Source of the DNA: Chloroflexota bacterium
Lineage (GTDB): Bacteria; Chloroflexota; Dehalococcoidia; Dehalococcoidales; JACQON01
Assembly (NCBI GenBank): GCA_016202545.1
Contig: JACQON010000012.1
Location: forward strand, 62,001 to 126,000
DNA length: 64,000 bases
Direction: 5' to 3'
In this document: positions 41,303-49,846 of the stretch, piece by piece
Layout: every line of letters begins with the position of its first letter
Numbering within the stretch: position 1 is the first letter of the stretch
Translations under genes and position numbers: made by a program
The notes under the pieces: generated by a model
What the model was told of the DNA's origin: nothing
What the model saw: only the letters and a program-made list of their open reading frames with translations
Database searches by the model: none

Positions 41303-43711
41303 TTAAGCAAAGGACATGTGCTCGGTTCTGGCTATAATATCGTCCTGGACGTCCCGGCGTAGCTCCACGAAATAGGCGCTATAGCCGGCTACCCTGACCA
41401 GCAGGTCGCGATACTGCTCAGGACGCTTTTGGGCTGCCTTGAGCGTCTCTGCCGACACCGCGTTGAACTGGACGTGGTATATCCCCAGGGCGAAAGCCGC
41501 TTTAAGCAGGCTGACGAAATGCATCAGTCCCTTCTCGTCTTTCAGGAGCGAGGGGCTGAGCTTCATGTTCAGCAATGTGCCGGCTCTGTGGGCGGCGTGG
41601 TCTACCGCTGAGGCCGACTTGAAGACGGCGGTGGGCCCTTTGACGTCAGTGCCCTGGTTTGGCGACATGCCATCCGCCAGCGGCTGCCCCGCTTTCCTCC
41701 CCGACGGCAGCGCTCCCAGGGCTTTGCCGAAGGGCATGTGGGTGGTCACCGGGTATAGCCCGCAGACAATCTCGGCTCCGCTCAGCCCGGTGTATCTGCC
41801 AGTCTCTTCAGCGACGAACCGGGCTATTTCGGCTGCGAGACGGTCAACTTCCTCGATGTCATTGCCATATTTGGGGGCTGACAGGCACATCTGCCGGATT
41901 TCCTCATACCCATCGAAGTCTTTGTCCAGCGCCTCCAAAAGCTGGTCCCAGGTAAGTTTGCCTTCATCGTATATCAGCTTCTTGACTGCCGCCAGACTAT
42001 TGGCGATGTCGGCCAGCCCGACCAAGACGATGGCCGGTGGCGACCAGTATTTTGGCCCGCCCCACTGATAGTCCAGCCCTTTCTCGATGCATTCCGGGTA
42101 GGTGAGCGAGGCAGCCAGCACCGGCCTCAGTTCACGGGACGCCTGGTCCAGGATACGGCCGCCTTCCACCATTTTCTTTATCTGGTACGCCAGTATGTCC
42201 TTCACCGCTGACTTGAACTCAGCGAAGGTCTTAAAGCTTTCGGGGTCGCCGGTGTCGGGGAGGGGCCTGGGCAGGCCAGTCAGTCTCTGGACGCCGCGGG
42301 TCAGGGTTAGTTCAACCGTGGCGCCGAGGTTGATGTGGCCGCCATCGCTCCAGTAGGCCAGCTTGGCCGGGACAAGGGGTTCGACGCAGCCGGAGACGCA
42401 CCAGTCACGGGCATCGTCGCTGGAGACGCCGTGCCCCATGACCATCTTCATGCCGACTTCGTCATTGAAGATGGCCGGGTTGCCCGTGCCCAGCGAAACC
42501 AGCTCGGCGACCTTGTGCATAAAGGAGTCGGGATTTTTCTCCTTGTTATACCTGATTGACAGGGTAGGCTGGTTTAACCTCACATCCATCTGCGCCTGTA
42601 CCATCATGTAGGACAGCTCATTCACGGCGTCTTTGCCCTTTCCATCTATGCCGGCCAGGGTTATGTTCTGGAACGGCATATAGCCGGAGTAGTAGATGGC
42701 CGACCACCGGGTGTAGAAGGAGACGATTTCGGCAAACTTCACCCAGAGGAGGTCCAACAGGTCTTGCGCCCTTTCCCTGGTGAGTCTCCCCTCTTCCACG
42801 TCCCTCTTAAAATAAGGATAGAGGTACTGGTCCATCCTGCCCGGGCAGTAGGCGGAGCCTTTGAGGTCCATGTGGAGGCAGCAGTGGTAGAGCCAGCAGG
42901 ACTGAAGGGCTTCCCAGAAGTTCCTGGCCGGGTTGGCGGGCACCCGCTCGCAATTTCCGGCTATTTGCTCCAGCTCCGCTTTCCGTTGCCGGTCGGTCTC
43001 TGTGGCGGCCTCCACCCTGGCAAGCTCGGCATACCGGCGGGCCAGGGTGATTATGCCGTCGCATACAATCAGCAGAGCTTTTAGATATGTGATTCTGTCC
43101 CGGTGCTCCGGCACGGCCGGGGCAAAGGAGGCCAGCCGTCTCTCGATGGTCTTTTTTATGCCGTTGATGCCGCTGTTGAGCACCCACTGGTAGCCGGCGG
43201 CAAGCTCACCGGGGCCGTTCTCGTCTTTTCCGCTGAAATCAATAATCGACGTCCCCACGGCAAGCTGGCGCAGGTTATCGGGTATCCTGGCCATCCAGGC
43301 GTCCTTTAGCGATTTCCCCTTCCAGTAGGGCCGGATAAGCTCGGTGAACAGCTTCTTTTGCTCCTCGGTGATGAGGAAGGGGTCCTGCACCCGTGTGGAG
43401 ATGGTGTCCAGCTCCTCGTCAAGCTGCTGGTAGCAGACCTCGGGACAGATGATGCCGGCGCGTATTCTGCTTCCCGGAGTGCCAACGATTAGCTCGCCGT
43501 CCTGGATGAAAATAGTCCTTCGCTGGCATATCTCTTTGAAGGCTTTGGCCCTTCTTATCACCAGAGGCTCGCCCTCAGTGGTCATGAAGCTCTGGGTAAA
43601 GATTTGCGCCCGCTCCAGGTCTATGCTGGGGCGGGTCTGGAGCACCCTTTCCCTTGCCTGCCACACCCTGTCGGCCAAGCGTGCCTTGCTGTCGGATACT
43701 GCGGTTGCCAT
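41303..43711 (-). CDS. Glycyl radical enzyme of unassigned substrate (dehydratase/lyase group)
   Basis: An oxygen-sensitive enzyme of 802 residues with the full PFL-like fold. The active-site loop reads CVSGCVEP near residue 442: the thiyl Cys is followed two residues later by Glu, the C-x-E signature of GREs that eliminate water, amines or sulfonate. The glycyl radical motif RVAGYSAYF lies near residue 775. It is therefore not a pyruvate formate-lyase. Substrate specificity cannot be read by eye. ATG at 43711 has GGGGGTG six bases upstream. Operon with a 96-residue upstream gene and the activase; a consensus promoter lies at 44117-44144. Confidence 0.9.
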   Translation of the reverse strand: MATAVSDSKARLADRVWQARERVLQTRPSIDLERAQIFTQSFMTTEGEPLVIRRAKAFKEICQRRTIFIQDGELIVGTPGSRIRAGIICPEVCYQQLDEELDTISTRVQDPFLITEEQKKLFTELIRPYWKGKSLKDAWMARIPDNLRQLAVGTSIIDFSGKDENGPGELAAGYQWVLNSGINGIKKTIERRLASFAPAVPEHRDRITYLKALLIVCDGIITLARRYAELARVEAATETDRQRKAELEQIAGNCERVPANPARNFWEALQSCWLYHCCLHMDLKGSAYCPGRMDQYLYPYFKRDVEEGRLTRERAQDLLDLLWVKFAEIVSFYTRWSAIYYSGYMPFQNITLAGIDGKGKDAVNELSYMMVQAQMDVRLNQPTLSIRYNKEKNPDSFMHKVAELVSLGTGNPAIFNDEVGMKMVMGHGVSSDDARDWCVSGCVEPLVPAKLAYWSDGGHINLGATVELTLTRGVQRLTGLPRPLPDTGDPESFKTFAEFKSAVKDILAYQIKKMVEGGRILDQASRELRPVLAASLTYPECIEKGLDYQWGGPKYWSPPAIVLVGLADIANSLAAVKKLIYDEGKLTWDQLLEALDKDFDGYEEIRQMCLSAPKYGNDIEEVDRLAAEIARFVAEETGRYTGLSGAEIVCGLYPVTTHMPFGKALGALPSGRKAGQPLADGMSPNQGTDVKGPTAVFKSASAVDHAAHRAGTLLNMKLSPSLLKDEKGLMHFVSLLKAAFALGIYHVQFNAVSAETLKAAQKRPEQYRDLLVRVAGYSAYFVELRRDVQDDIIARTEHMSFA

Positions 43712-43796
43712 GGCTATCACCCCCCTGTCCTGGCGGCTGGCTGCCCTGCCATCCTGCGCTCCAGGACCCTACTTTCACATGGCGCCCGGGCTGTCT

Positions 43797-44087
43797 CTAG
43801 TCGGCTTTGCCTTCGGGGATGAGCTTGAGCGCCTGTTTGAATTCTATCACCCCGTAATGCTCCGCGTTCATCAGGTTGGTGAAATGGCGGTAGACCTGAA
43901 ACTCCATCTCAGGGATACCGGGGTTGTCTATGTCAATAAGCTCAAAGGCCCGGTTATTGTAGATGTCCAGCCAGATGTTGACTATCTTCCTGCCTTCACG
44001 GGGCTTGGCTGCGAGGGCCTGAGCAAGCGTTTTGAGAACAGCATCCCTCTCCTTCGGCTCCCAGGTGATAACGTTCATAAACTGCAT
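43797..44087 (-). CDS. Small hypothetical protein, first gene of the GRE operon (DUF3303-like)
   Basis: 96 residues with no Cys, predicted cytoplasmic. It resembles small ferredoxin-fold DUF3303 proteins (start NVITWEPKERDAVLKTL, then strand IVNIWLDIYNNRAFELIDID). GGAGG lies eight bases before the ATG and a consensus promoter is upstream. It is clearly not the Cys-rich small subunit of hydroxyphenylacetate decarboxylase. Its constant-looking position before the enzyme suggests a role in the pathway, but function is unknown. Confidence 0.7.
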   Translation of the reverse strand: MQFMNVITWEPKERDAVLKTLAQALAAKPREGRKIVNIWLDIYNNRAFELIDIDNPGIPEMEFQVYRHFTNLMNAEHYGVIEFKQALKLIPEGKAD

Positions 44088-44116
44088 CGGCTCGCCTCCG
44101 TCTTCGTGGTACTAAA

Positions 44117-44144
44117 ATTATATACCCTGGGGCGGGAATGTCAA
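44117..44144 (-). promoter_or_regulatory. Consensus promoter of the GRE operon
   Basis: On the minus strand TTGACA (44139-44144), 16-base spacer, TATAAT (44117-44122). Both hexamers are perfect. Initiation is expected near 44110, 23 bases before the first gene. Confidence 0.8.
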
Positions 44145-44183
44145 GGTGCGGTGGCTTCGGAGTCAATCTGGCCACCCCTTTTC

Positions 44184-44192
44184 TGCTATAAT
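44184..44192 (+). promoter_or_regulatory. Extended -10 promoter of polA, predicted leaderless
   Basis: TGC-TATAAT ends exactly six bases before the GTG of polA at 44199, so the expected +1 coincides with the start codon. No good -35 and no ribosome site are visible. Confidence 0.6.
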
Positions 44193-44198
44193 AAGTGC

Positions 44199-46907
44199 GT
44201 GGAAAAGCCGCTCCTGGTGCTGTTTGACGGCAATGCCCTGGTGCACCGTGCCTATCACGCTCTGCCTCCGCTGACGGTGAGCAAGACCGGAGAAATGGTG
44301 AGCGCCGTGTACGGCTTTGCTGTCATGCTGCTCAAGGCGCTGAGTGAGCTTAAGCCTACCCACTACGCCATTGCCTTTGACCGTCCGGTCCCCACCTTCA
44401 GACACCAGCTTTTCGAGCAGTATAAGGCGCAGCGTCCCAAGATGCCAGACGAGCTGGCCAACCAGCTGGGACGGGTAAGGCAACTGGTGGAAGCTTTCCG
44501 CATCCCCATCTTTGAGCTTGACGGTTACGAGGCCGACGATGTCCTGGGTGCTCTCAGCCAGCAGGCCAGCCAGAAGGCCATTGATACCATCATTGTTACC
44601 GGTGACGCTGACATTATGCAACTGGTGTCGCCCAGGGTAAAGGTGTTTTACTCCAAGCCGAAGGGGAGCTTCAGTGATACCATACTCTACGATGAGGCCG
44701 CCGTCACTGAGAAATATGGCGTCAGTCCAGAGCATATCGCCGACCTCAAAGCGCTGGTTGGCGACACCACCGATAATATCCCTGGTGTCCCTGGTATTGG
44801 TCCAGTCAATGCAGCCAAGCTTATCCAGCAATTTGGTTCTATAGAGCAAATCTATGCTCATATTGACGAGGTCACTCCGGCTAGAATCCAGACTATACTC
44901 CGAGAAAATGAGGCCATTGCCCGCCAGAGCAAAGAGCTGGCTACCATTGTCACCCAGATGCCGGTGGCCCTCAACCTCGATGATTGTCAGGTCAGCCGCT
45001 ATGACCGCAACCAGGCGGTCGAGCTCTTTCGCGAGCTGGAGTTTTTCAGCCTGCTGCCTAAGTTGCCCGAAGCGGAGGAGGCGGCACCGGCGCGCGTGGC
45101 CGAGGTCAAGCGGGAGTGCCATATTGTGAATACCGCCCCGGCCCTCGATGAGCTTATCAGCCGCCTGTCGCAGGACGGGCCGTTTGCCTTTGACGTGGAG
45201 ACAACGAGCTTGAACGCCATGACGGCCCAACTGGTCGGCATATCCCTGTCGCCGGCTCCGGGCGAGTCCTCTTACATCCCCGTCGGCCATATCGGCCTGG
45301 GGCAGATGGAGCAACTGCCTCTTGAACAGGTCACCCACAGGCTCAGGACTGTTCTTGAGGACGCCGCTCCGGCGAAGTACGCCCATAATGGCAAGTACGA
45401 TATGACCGTGCTCGCCGGGCACGGAGTGCAGGTAAAAAACCTGGCCTTTGATACCATGATTGCTGCCCACCTGCTGGGTGAAAAATCGCTCAGCCTGGAG
45501 GCACTGGCCTTCGGCCGGCTGGGCATCGAGATGACCCCCATCACCGCTCTTATCGGCACGGGCAGCAAGCAGATTTCGATGTCTCTGGTTGACATAAAAC
45601 TGGCCGCCGATTACTCCTGCGCTGATGCTGACACCACCGTGAGGTTGGCCGGGCTGTTCGAGACGGAGCTTCACCAGCAGGGCTTGTGGCAGCTATTTGC
45701 CGAGGTCGAGATGCCGCTGGTGCCGGTGCTCATGGCCATGGAGCGGAACGGGATAGCCCTGGATATGGAGCTGTTGAGGCAGATGTCACGCCAGCTCGGA
45801 GAGCAACTGCTGAAGCTGGAGGCCGACATATACGATAGCATTGGTCACCGGTTCAATATAAACTCGCCCCAGCAACTGGGTTCCGTCCTTTTCCAGGAGC
45901 TAGGGCTTCCGCCAGCCCGTAAAACTAAGGGCGGCTACTCTACTGAGGCCTCGGTGCTGGAGGAGCTGCGCGGTGTCCATCCGGTAGTCGAGCTTATCCT
46001 GGAGTACCGCCAGCTAATCAAGCTTAAGTCAACCTATATTGACGCTTTGCCTGGCCTGATTAACCCCAAAACGAAGCGGGTGCACACCACCTTTAACCAG
46101 ACCAGGACGGCTACCGGGCGGCTTTCCTCCAGCGACCCCAATCTCCAGAACATTCCGGTGCGTGGTGAGCTGGGGAAGCAGTTGAGGCAGGCCTTTATTG
46201 CTCCGCCCGGCTCGGTCCTTGTCGCCGGGGACTACTCCCAGATTGACCTCCGCGCCCTGGCCCACCTCTCCCAGGACCCCACCCTGCTCAGCGCCTTCCA
46301 TCGTGATGAGGACATCCATGCCGCTACCGCCGCTCTTCTCTTCGGCGTGGACGCCTCCCGGGTAACTCCTGATATGCGCCGCCTGGCCAAGACGGTCAAT
46401 TTCGGCGTCATCTACGGCATGAGCGACTACGGCCTGGAGCAGGCCACCGAGCTTTCACGCGAAGAGGCCAGCCGGTTTATCGAGGCCTACTTTGAGAAAT
46501 ATCCCGGAGTGAAGCAATACCTTGAGTCCACCAAAAGGCAGGCCAGGGAGCTGGGCTATGTTCAGACGCTCCTGGGCAGAAGGCGCTACATTCCTGAGAT
46601 AACCTCTGCCAACCGGCAGGTGAGGGAAGCTGCCGAGCGCATGGCCATAAACATGCCGGTGCAGGGGACGTCTGCCGACATCATAAAGGTGGCTATGGTC
46701 AAACTGTACCGGGAGATGGAAGGACGCCGGTTAAAGAGCAAGCTCCTGCTCCAGGTACATGACGAGCTTATCTTCGAGGTGCCCCCGGAGGAGTTTGCTG
46801 AGATGCGCCAGCTTGTTCCCGGCGTCATGTCCACAGCGCTCGAACTCAGTGTCCCGCTCAAAGTGGACATCAAGACAGGCCGTAACTGGGGCGAGATGGA
46901 ACCCTGA
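44199..46907 (+). CDS. polA: DNA polymerase I
   Basis: 902 residues. The 5'-3' exonuclease domain (about 1-290) starts LLVLFDGNALVHRAYHALPPL, with YEADDVLGAL and TGDADIMQL. The 3'-5' exonuclease domain has an intact DVETTSL near residue 331, so proofreading is likely retained. Polymerase motifs: A, AGDYSQIDLRALAH near residue 677; B, RRLAKTVNFGVIYGMS near residue 727; C, LLQVHDELIFEVP near residue 850. GTG start by family alignment: the open frame continues 250 codons upstream antisense to the GRE operon but without similarity. Confidence 0.95.
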   Translation: MEKPLLVLFDGNALVHRAYHALPPLTVSKTGEMVSAVYGFAVMLLKALSELKPTHYAIAFDRPVPTFRHQLFEQYKAQRPKMPDELANQLGRVRQLVEAFRIPIFELDGYEADDVLGALSQQASQKAIDTIIVTGDADIMQLVSPRVKVFYSKPKGSFSDTILYDEAAVTEKYGVSPEHIADLKALVGDTTDNIPGVPGIGPVNAAKLIQQFGSIEQIYAHIDEVTPARIQTILRENEAIARQSKELATIVTQMPVALNLDDCQVSRYDRNQAVELFRELEFFSLLPKLPEAEEAAPARVAEVKRECHIVNTAPALDELISRLSQDGPFAFDVETTSLNAMTAQLVGISLSPAPGESSYIPVGHIGLGQMEQLPLEQVTHRLRTVLEDAAPAKYAHNGKYDMTVLAGHGVQVKNLAFDTMIAAHLLGEKSLSLEALAFGRLGIEMTPITALIGTGSKQISMSLVDIKLAADYSCADADTTVRLAGLFETELHQQGLWQLFAEVEMPLVPVLMAMERNGIALDMELLRQMSRQLGEQLLKLEADIYDSIGHRFNINSPQQLGSVLFQELGLPPARKTKGGYSTEASVLEELRGVHPVVELILEYRQLIKLKSTYIDALPGLINPKTKRVHTTFNQTRTATGRLSSSDPNLQNIPVRGELGKQLRQAFIAPPGSVLVAGDYSQIDLRALAHLSQDPTLLSAFHRDEDIHAATAALLFGVDASRVTPDMRRLAKTVNFGVIYGMSDYGLEQATELSREEASRFIEAYFEKYPGVKQYLESTKRQARELGYVQTLLGRRRYIPEITSANRQVREAAERMAINMPVQGTSADIIKVAMVKLYREMEGRRLKSKLLLQVHDELIFEVPPEEFAEMRQLVPGVMSTALELSVPLKVDIKTGRNWGEMEP

Positions 46908-46950
46908 GGGCTATCGGGCCCTTTAGCTTTTTAAGAGGAACCAATCTGAA

Positions 46951-47769
46951 GTGCCTGAGCTTCCTGAAGTAGAGACGATAAAGAACGAGCTGCTGCCTCA
47001 TGTAGTCGGGCGGACGGTTACGGGCATCGTCCTGTTCTGGGAGAGGATGGTGCGCCGGCCCGCGGTCGGGGAATTTCGCTCTCGCCTCGTCGGTCAGAGG
47101 ATAGCCGGACTGGCCCGGCGCGGCAAATACCTCCTTTTCGGTCTAAGCGGCGGTGAAACGCTGGTCATCCATCTTAGGATGAGCGGCTCGCTGCTGGTCA
47201 AGCCAGCCTCCGCTGAGCTTGACCGGTTTACCCGCGCCGTAATCCGTCTCGACGAGGACACGGCGCTTCACTTCCGCGACGTGCGCAAGTTCGGGGCGAT
47301 GTGGCTGGTGAAAAGCAGCGACGAGGTCGTTGGCAAGCTCGGCCCCGAGCCGCTGGAAGCCGGCTTTACTCCCGAAGTCCTTGCTGAGCGACTTCACCGG
47401 CGCAAGGCGCCGATAAAGGCCATCCTTCTTGACCAGGACTTCCTTGCCGGTGTGGGCAACATGTATGCTGATGAGGCGCTGTTTGCCGCCGGGATTCACC
47501 CGTTGCGGCCGGGCGGCAGCCTCTCCCGTGAAGAGGTGGAGCGCCTTTTTAGCGCTGTCAGGCGGGTGCTTCAAGCCGCCATTGACAATAAGGGGGCCAG
47601 CGTGAATACCTATCTCCGCCCCGGCGGCGAGTTGGGGACGGCCCACTTACAGTTCCAGGTCGCCCACCGCGGCGGCCGGCCTTGCCCGGTATGCGGTACG
47701 CCGGTCCAGCGCCTTCCCATCCGCAATCGCGGCAGCTACTTCTGCCCCCGCTGCCAGCCGGAGCAATAG
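46951..47769 (+). CDS. mutM: Formamidopyrimidine-DNA glycosylase
   Basis: Removes 8-oxoguanine and formamidopyrimidines and cleaves the abasic strand. 272 residues. It begins GTG then PELPEVETIKNEL, with the catalytic Pro and Glu at positions 2 and 3. LVIHLRMSGSLLV near residue 71, helix-two-turn-helix DQDFLAGVGNMYADE near residue 165, and the C-terminal zinc finger with CPVCG and CPRC pairs. It is 43 bases downstream of polA and may be co-transcribed. Confidence 0.95.
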   Translation: MPELPEVETIKNELLPHVVGRTVTGIVLFWERMVRRPAVGEFRSRLVGQRIAGLARRGKYLLFGLSGGETLVIHLRMSGSLLVKPASAELDRFTRAVIRLDEDTALHFRDVRKFGAMWLVKSSDEVVGKLGPEPLEAGFTPEVLAERLHRRKAPIKAILLDQDFLAGVGNMYADEALFAAGIHPLRPGGSLSREEVERLFSAVRRVLQAAIDNKGASVNTYLRPGGELGTAHLQFQVAHRGGRPCPVCGTPVQRLPIRNRGSYFCPRCQPEQ

Positions 47770-47771
47770 TC

Positions 47772-48947
47772 CTAGATTACCCCTTGCCGCTTGAGGTCGG
47801 CTATTTCAGCTTCGCTCAATCCCAGTAGCTGCCGGTAAACGTAGTCGTTGTCCTGGCCGAGAGCGGGAGCGGCGCGTTTATATCTGGCCGGGGTGCCGGA
47901 TAGCTTTATCGGTGTGGCATCAGACACGGTCTTGCCCATCTCCGGGTGGTCCAGCTCGACGAAGAAGCCCCGCGCCCTGAGCTGAGGGTCGTGGGCCAGG
48001 TCGCTGGCATTTTGCACCACCCCGGCGGCTATCCCGTGCCGCTGGAGCAGGGCCATCACTTCCTCGGCGGTATGCTGTGCCGTCCACTCCGCTATCAGCC
48101 TGTCCAGCTTTTCCCTGTTCTCCAGCCGGCCGGCCAGGGTATCAAACCTGCCTCCGGCCCAGCCGGGGTTGCCCAGGGCCTGCCGAAACCTCTGCCAGTC
48201 ATCATCGCTGAGCACGGCGATGGCGCACCAGCGGTCGTCTCCCCGGCAGCGGTAGACGCCGTGAGGCGCGGCTCCTTCTGAGGCGTTGCCCACCGGCTGC
48301 GGAGGGTCTCCGCTGAGGGTGTAGTCCATGATAGCGTTTCCCAGCAGGCTGGCCATGGACTCCACCTGCGAGATGTCGATATGCTGTCCCTCGCCTGTCC
48401 TCCGCCGATATTCCAGCGCTCCGAGCAGGGCTAAAGCCGCCGTCAGGCCGGCCACGTGGTCGGCATAGGCGGTGCCCGGTCCCGCCGGCAGCCTGTCCGG
48501 GAAAGAGGTGAGGCGGGTTATGCCGGAAAAGGCCTGGATGGTGGGCCCGAAGCCGACATAGTCCCGCCACGGCCCGGTCTGTCCCATGGTCGACATGCTG
48601 ACCATGATGAGGTCGGGCTTCAGCGTCTTTAAACTATCGTAGTCCAGCCCCCAGTTGGCCATCACCCTGGGGGAGAAGTTCTCCACCACGGCGTCGCTGA
48701 TGGTCGCCAGCTTTCTCGCCAGGGCTACACCCTGCGGCTTGCCCAGGTCCAGGGTGATGCCCAGCTTGTTGCGGTTCCAGGTGTTGTAGTAGCCCCGGCT
48801 GAACCTGTCCTCCGCCTGCGGCAGAGTTGGCTGCACCTTAATCACCTCCGCCCCGAAGTCAGCCAGTACCCTGGTGGCATACGGCCCCGCCAGCACCCAG
48901 GTGAAGTCCAGGATGCGGATATCACTTAATACAGGTTGGTTAGTCAC
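47772..48947 (-). CDS. Class III (CaiB/BaiF-type) CoA-transferase
   Basis: 391-residue enzyme that moves CoA between carboxylic acids in an interlocked dimer. ILDFTWVLAGPYATRVLADFGAEVIKV is the family start (residues 9-35, shown as its hallmark only). The catalytic Asp lies in HIDISQVESMAS near residue 170, preceded by GEGQ. The C-terminal half has LRARGFFVELDHPEMG. Substrate unknown; neighbours give no pathway. GTG start, overlapping the stop of the upstream hypothetical gene by 8 bases. Confidence 0.88.
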   Translation of the reverse strand: MTNQPVLSDIRILDFTWVLAGPYATRVLADFGAEVIKVQPTLPQAEDRFSRGYYNTWNRNKLGITLDLGKPQGVALARKLATISDAVVENFSPRVMANWGLDYDSLKTLKPDLIMVSMSTMGQTGPWRDYVGFGPTIQAFSGITRLTSFPDRLPAGPGTAYADHVAGLTAALALLGALEYRRRTGEGQHIDISQVESMASLLGNAIMDYTLSGDPPQPVGNASEGAAPHGVYRCRGDDRWCAIAVLSDDDWQRFRQALGNPGWAGGRFDTLAGRLENREKLDRLIAEWTAQHTAEEVMALLQRHGIAAGVVQNASDLAHDPQLRARGFFVELDHPEMGKTVSDATPIKLSGTPARYKRAAPALGQDNDYVYRQLLGLSEAEIADLKRQGVI

Positions 48948-49620
48948 TTTGCTTCTTCCTATCTATCCAGGCCTTTGCATTTCTGAAGGTATCGTGAATT
49001 GCTACAGAAATATCTTTGAAATTTTGTCCTCCCCAGATTATACCCACGTACTTCGTTTCTGGGGCAACATTATCTCCATAAATTCTGATATGCATTATGT
49101 AGCTACCAGGCTTCAAAGTATTTCTAACGCCCCTTTGCTCATACTTTGCCCATGGGAACTGGTCACCACAGATATATACCTTTTCATCTCCTTGCTGAGT
49201 TGCAAAGACATCGAGATACTCATATTCCTGACGCTTCAGGCTAATATCGCGAAAAGGCACTTCTTTCCAACTAGTACTAACCCATAAAAGCTGAGTGGGA
49301 TCAAATTGGTCTATTGCTTTTCCTTCATTACAATTCCATATTTCTATTGATTTACCAATACATCGATTAGCCACAGACCTTCCGGAATTGCTGATTCTTA
49401 TTCTAAACCAATGTGTGCCCGCTACGTCGTCACTTTGGTCAGCACGAGTAAACTTATCAAATATGGTGCTCATAGTCGTTCTACAAAATGGCTCGTCCAT
49501 ACTAAAGTCTACAGATAATTTAGGTTTTTCGCTCCACAGTTTAATTAGCAGATATATATTAAAACCAGCTATAACTGCTGTAGCCACTGAGCCAAGCGCA
49601 ATCCAAATACTTGTATCCAT
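48940..49620 (-). CDS. Hypothetical membrane-anchored protein, AT-rich
   Basis: 226 residues with one N-terminal membrane helix (about 5-27, WIALGSVATAVIAGFNIYLL) and a soluble region rich in aromatic residues and predicted beta strands (THWFRIRISNSGRS, GSYIMHIRIYG). No family recognised. Base composition is far lower in GC than the flanking CoA-transferase and endonuclease V genes, suggesting acquisition. AGAGGGGAAG precedes the ATG. A palindromic repeat (49641-49745) lies just upstream. Confidence 0.7.
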   Translation of the reverse strand: MDTSIWIALGSVATAVIAGFNIYLLIKLWSEKPKLSVDFSMDEPFCRTTMSTIFDKFTRADQSDDVAGTHWFRIRISNSGRSVANRCIGKSIEIWNCNEGKAIDQFDPTQLLWVSTSWKEVPFRDISLKRQEYEYLDVFATQQGDEKVYICGDQFPWAKYEQRGVRNTLKPGSYIMHIRIYGDNVAPETKYVGIIWGGQNFKDISVAIHDTFRNAKAWIDRKKQSD

Positions 49621-49640
49621 TAGTGCTTCCCCTCTTTATC

Positions 49641-49745
49641 TACCAAACCCCTCACCCTTTATCCCTATCCCTCTCCCCTTTATTAAGGGGAGAGGGAAGA
49701 TAATTTTTAAAATGGGCGAAGCCCCTTTTAATCCCCTCATTAAAC
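49641..49745. repeat. C-rich/G-rich palindromic repeat with a second hairpin
   Basis: CCCTCTCCCCTT (49669-49680) pairs with AAGGGGAGAGGG (49685-49696) across a 4-base loop. It is followed by a GGGC-GAA-GCCC hairpin ending in CTTTT. The copy at 53779-53878 has the same two-part design. The element fills much of the gap upstream of endonuclease V. Confidence 0.7.
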
Positions 49746-49811
49746 GCAACTCGGACATCTATCTTAACTCTTTCTTGCCCTTTTCACAACAGAACCGGCT
49801 CACCCGGGCAG

Positions 49812-49840
49812 TTGCCAGGGTATTGCATTCTGGCTATAAT
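49812..49840 (+). promoter_or_regulatory. Promoter of endonuclease V gene, predicted leaderless
   Basis: TTGCCA (49812-49817), 17-base spacer, TATAAT (49835-49840), then six bases to the GTG at 49847. The expected +1 is the first base of the start codon. Confidence 0.7.
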
Positions 49841-49846
49841 CGGGAT

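Noticed and set aside
43797-44087. Small subunit of hydroxyphenylacetate decarboxylase type
   Set aside because: Those subunits are rich in Cys for Fe-S clusters; this protein has none.
43449-44198. 250-codon N-terminal extension of DNA polymerase I
   Set aside because: The upstream stretch is antisense to the glycyl radical enzyme operon and the conserved 5'-3' exonuclease start begins right after the GTG at 44199.
44163-45674. 503-codon reading frame antisense to polA
   Set aside because: It mirrors the third-position bias of polA and shows no protein-like motifs.
49295-49846. Long N-terminal extension of endonuclease V
   Set aside because: It would run through repeats and opposite the AT-rich hypothetical gene; family length and the promoter place the start at 49847.
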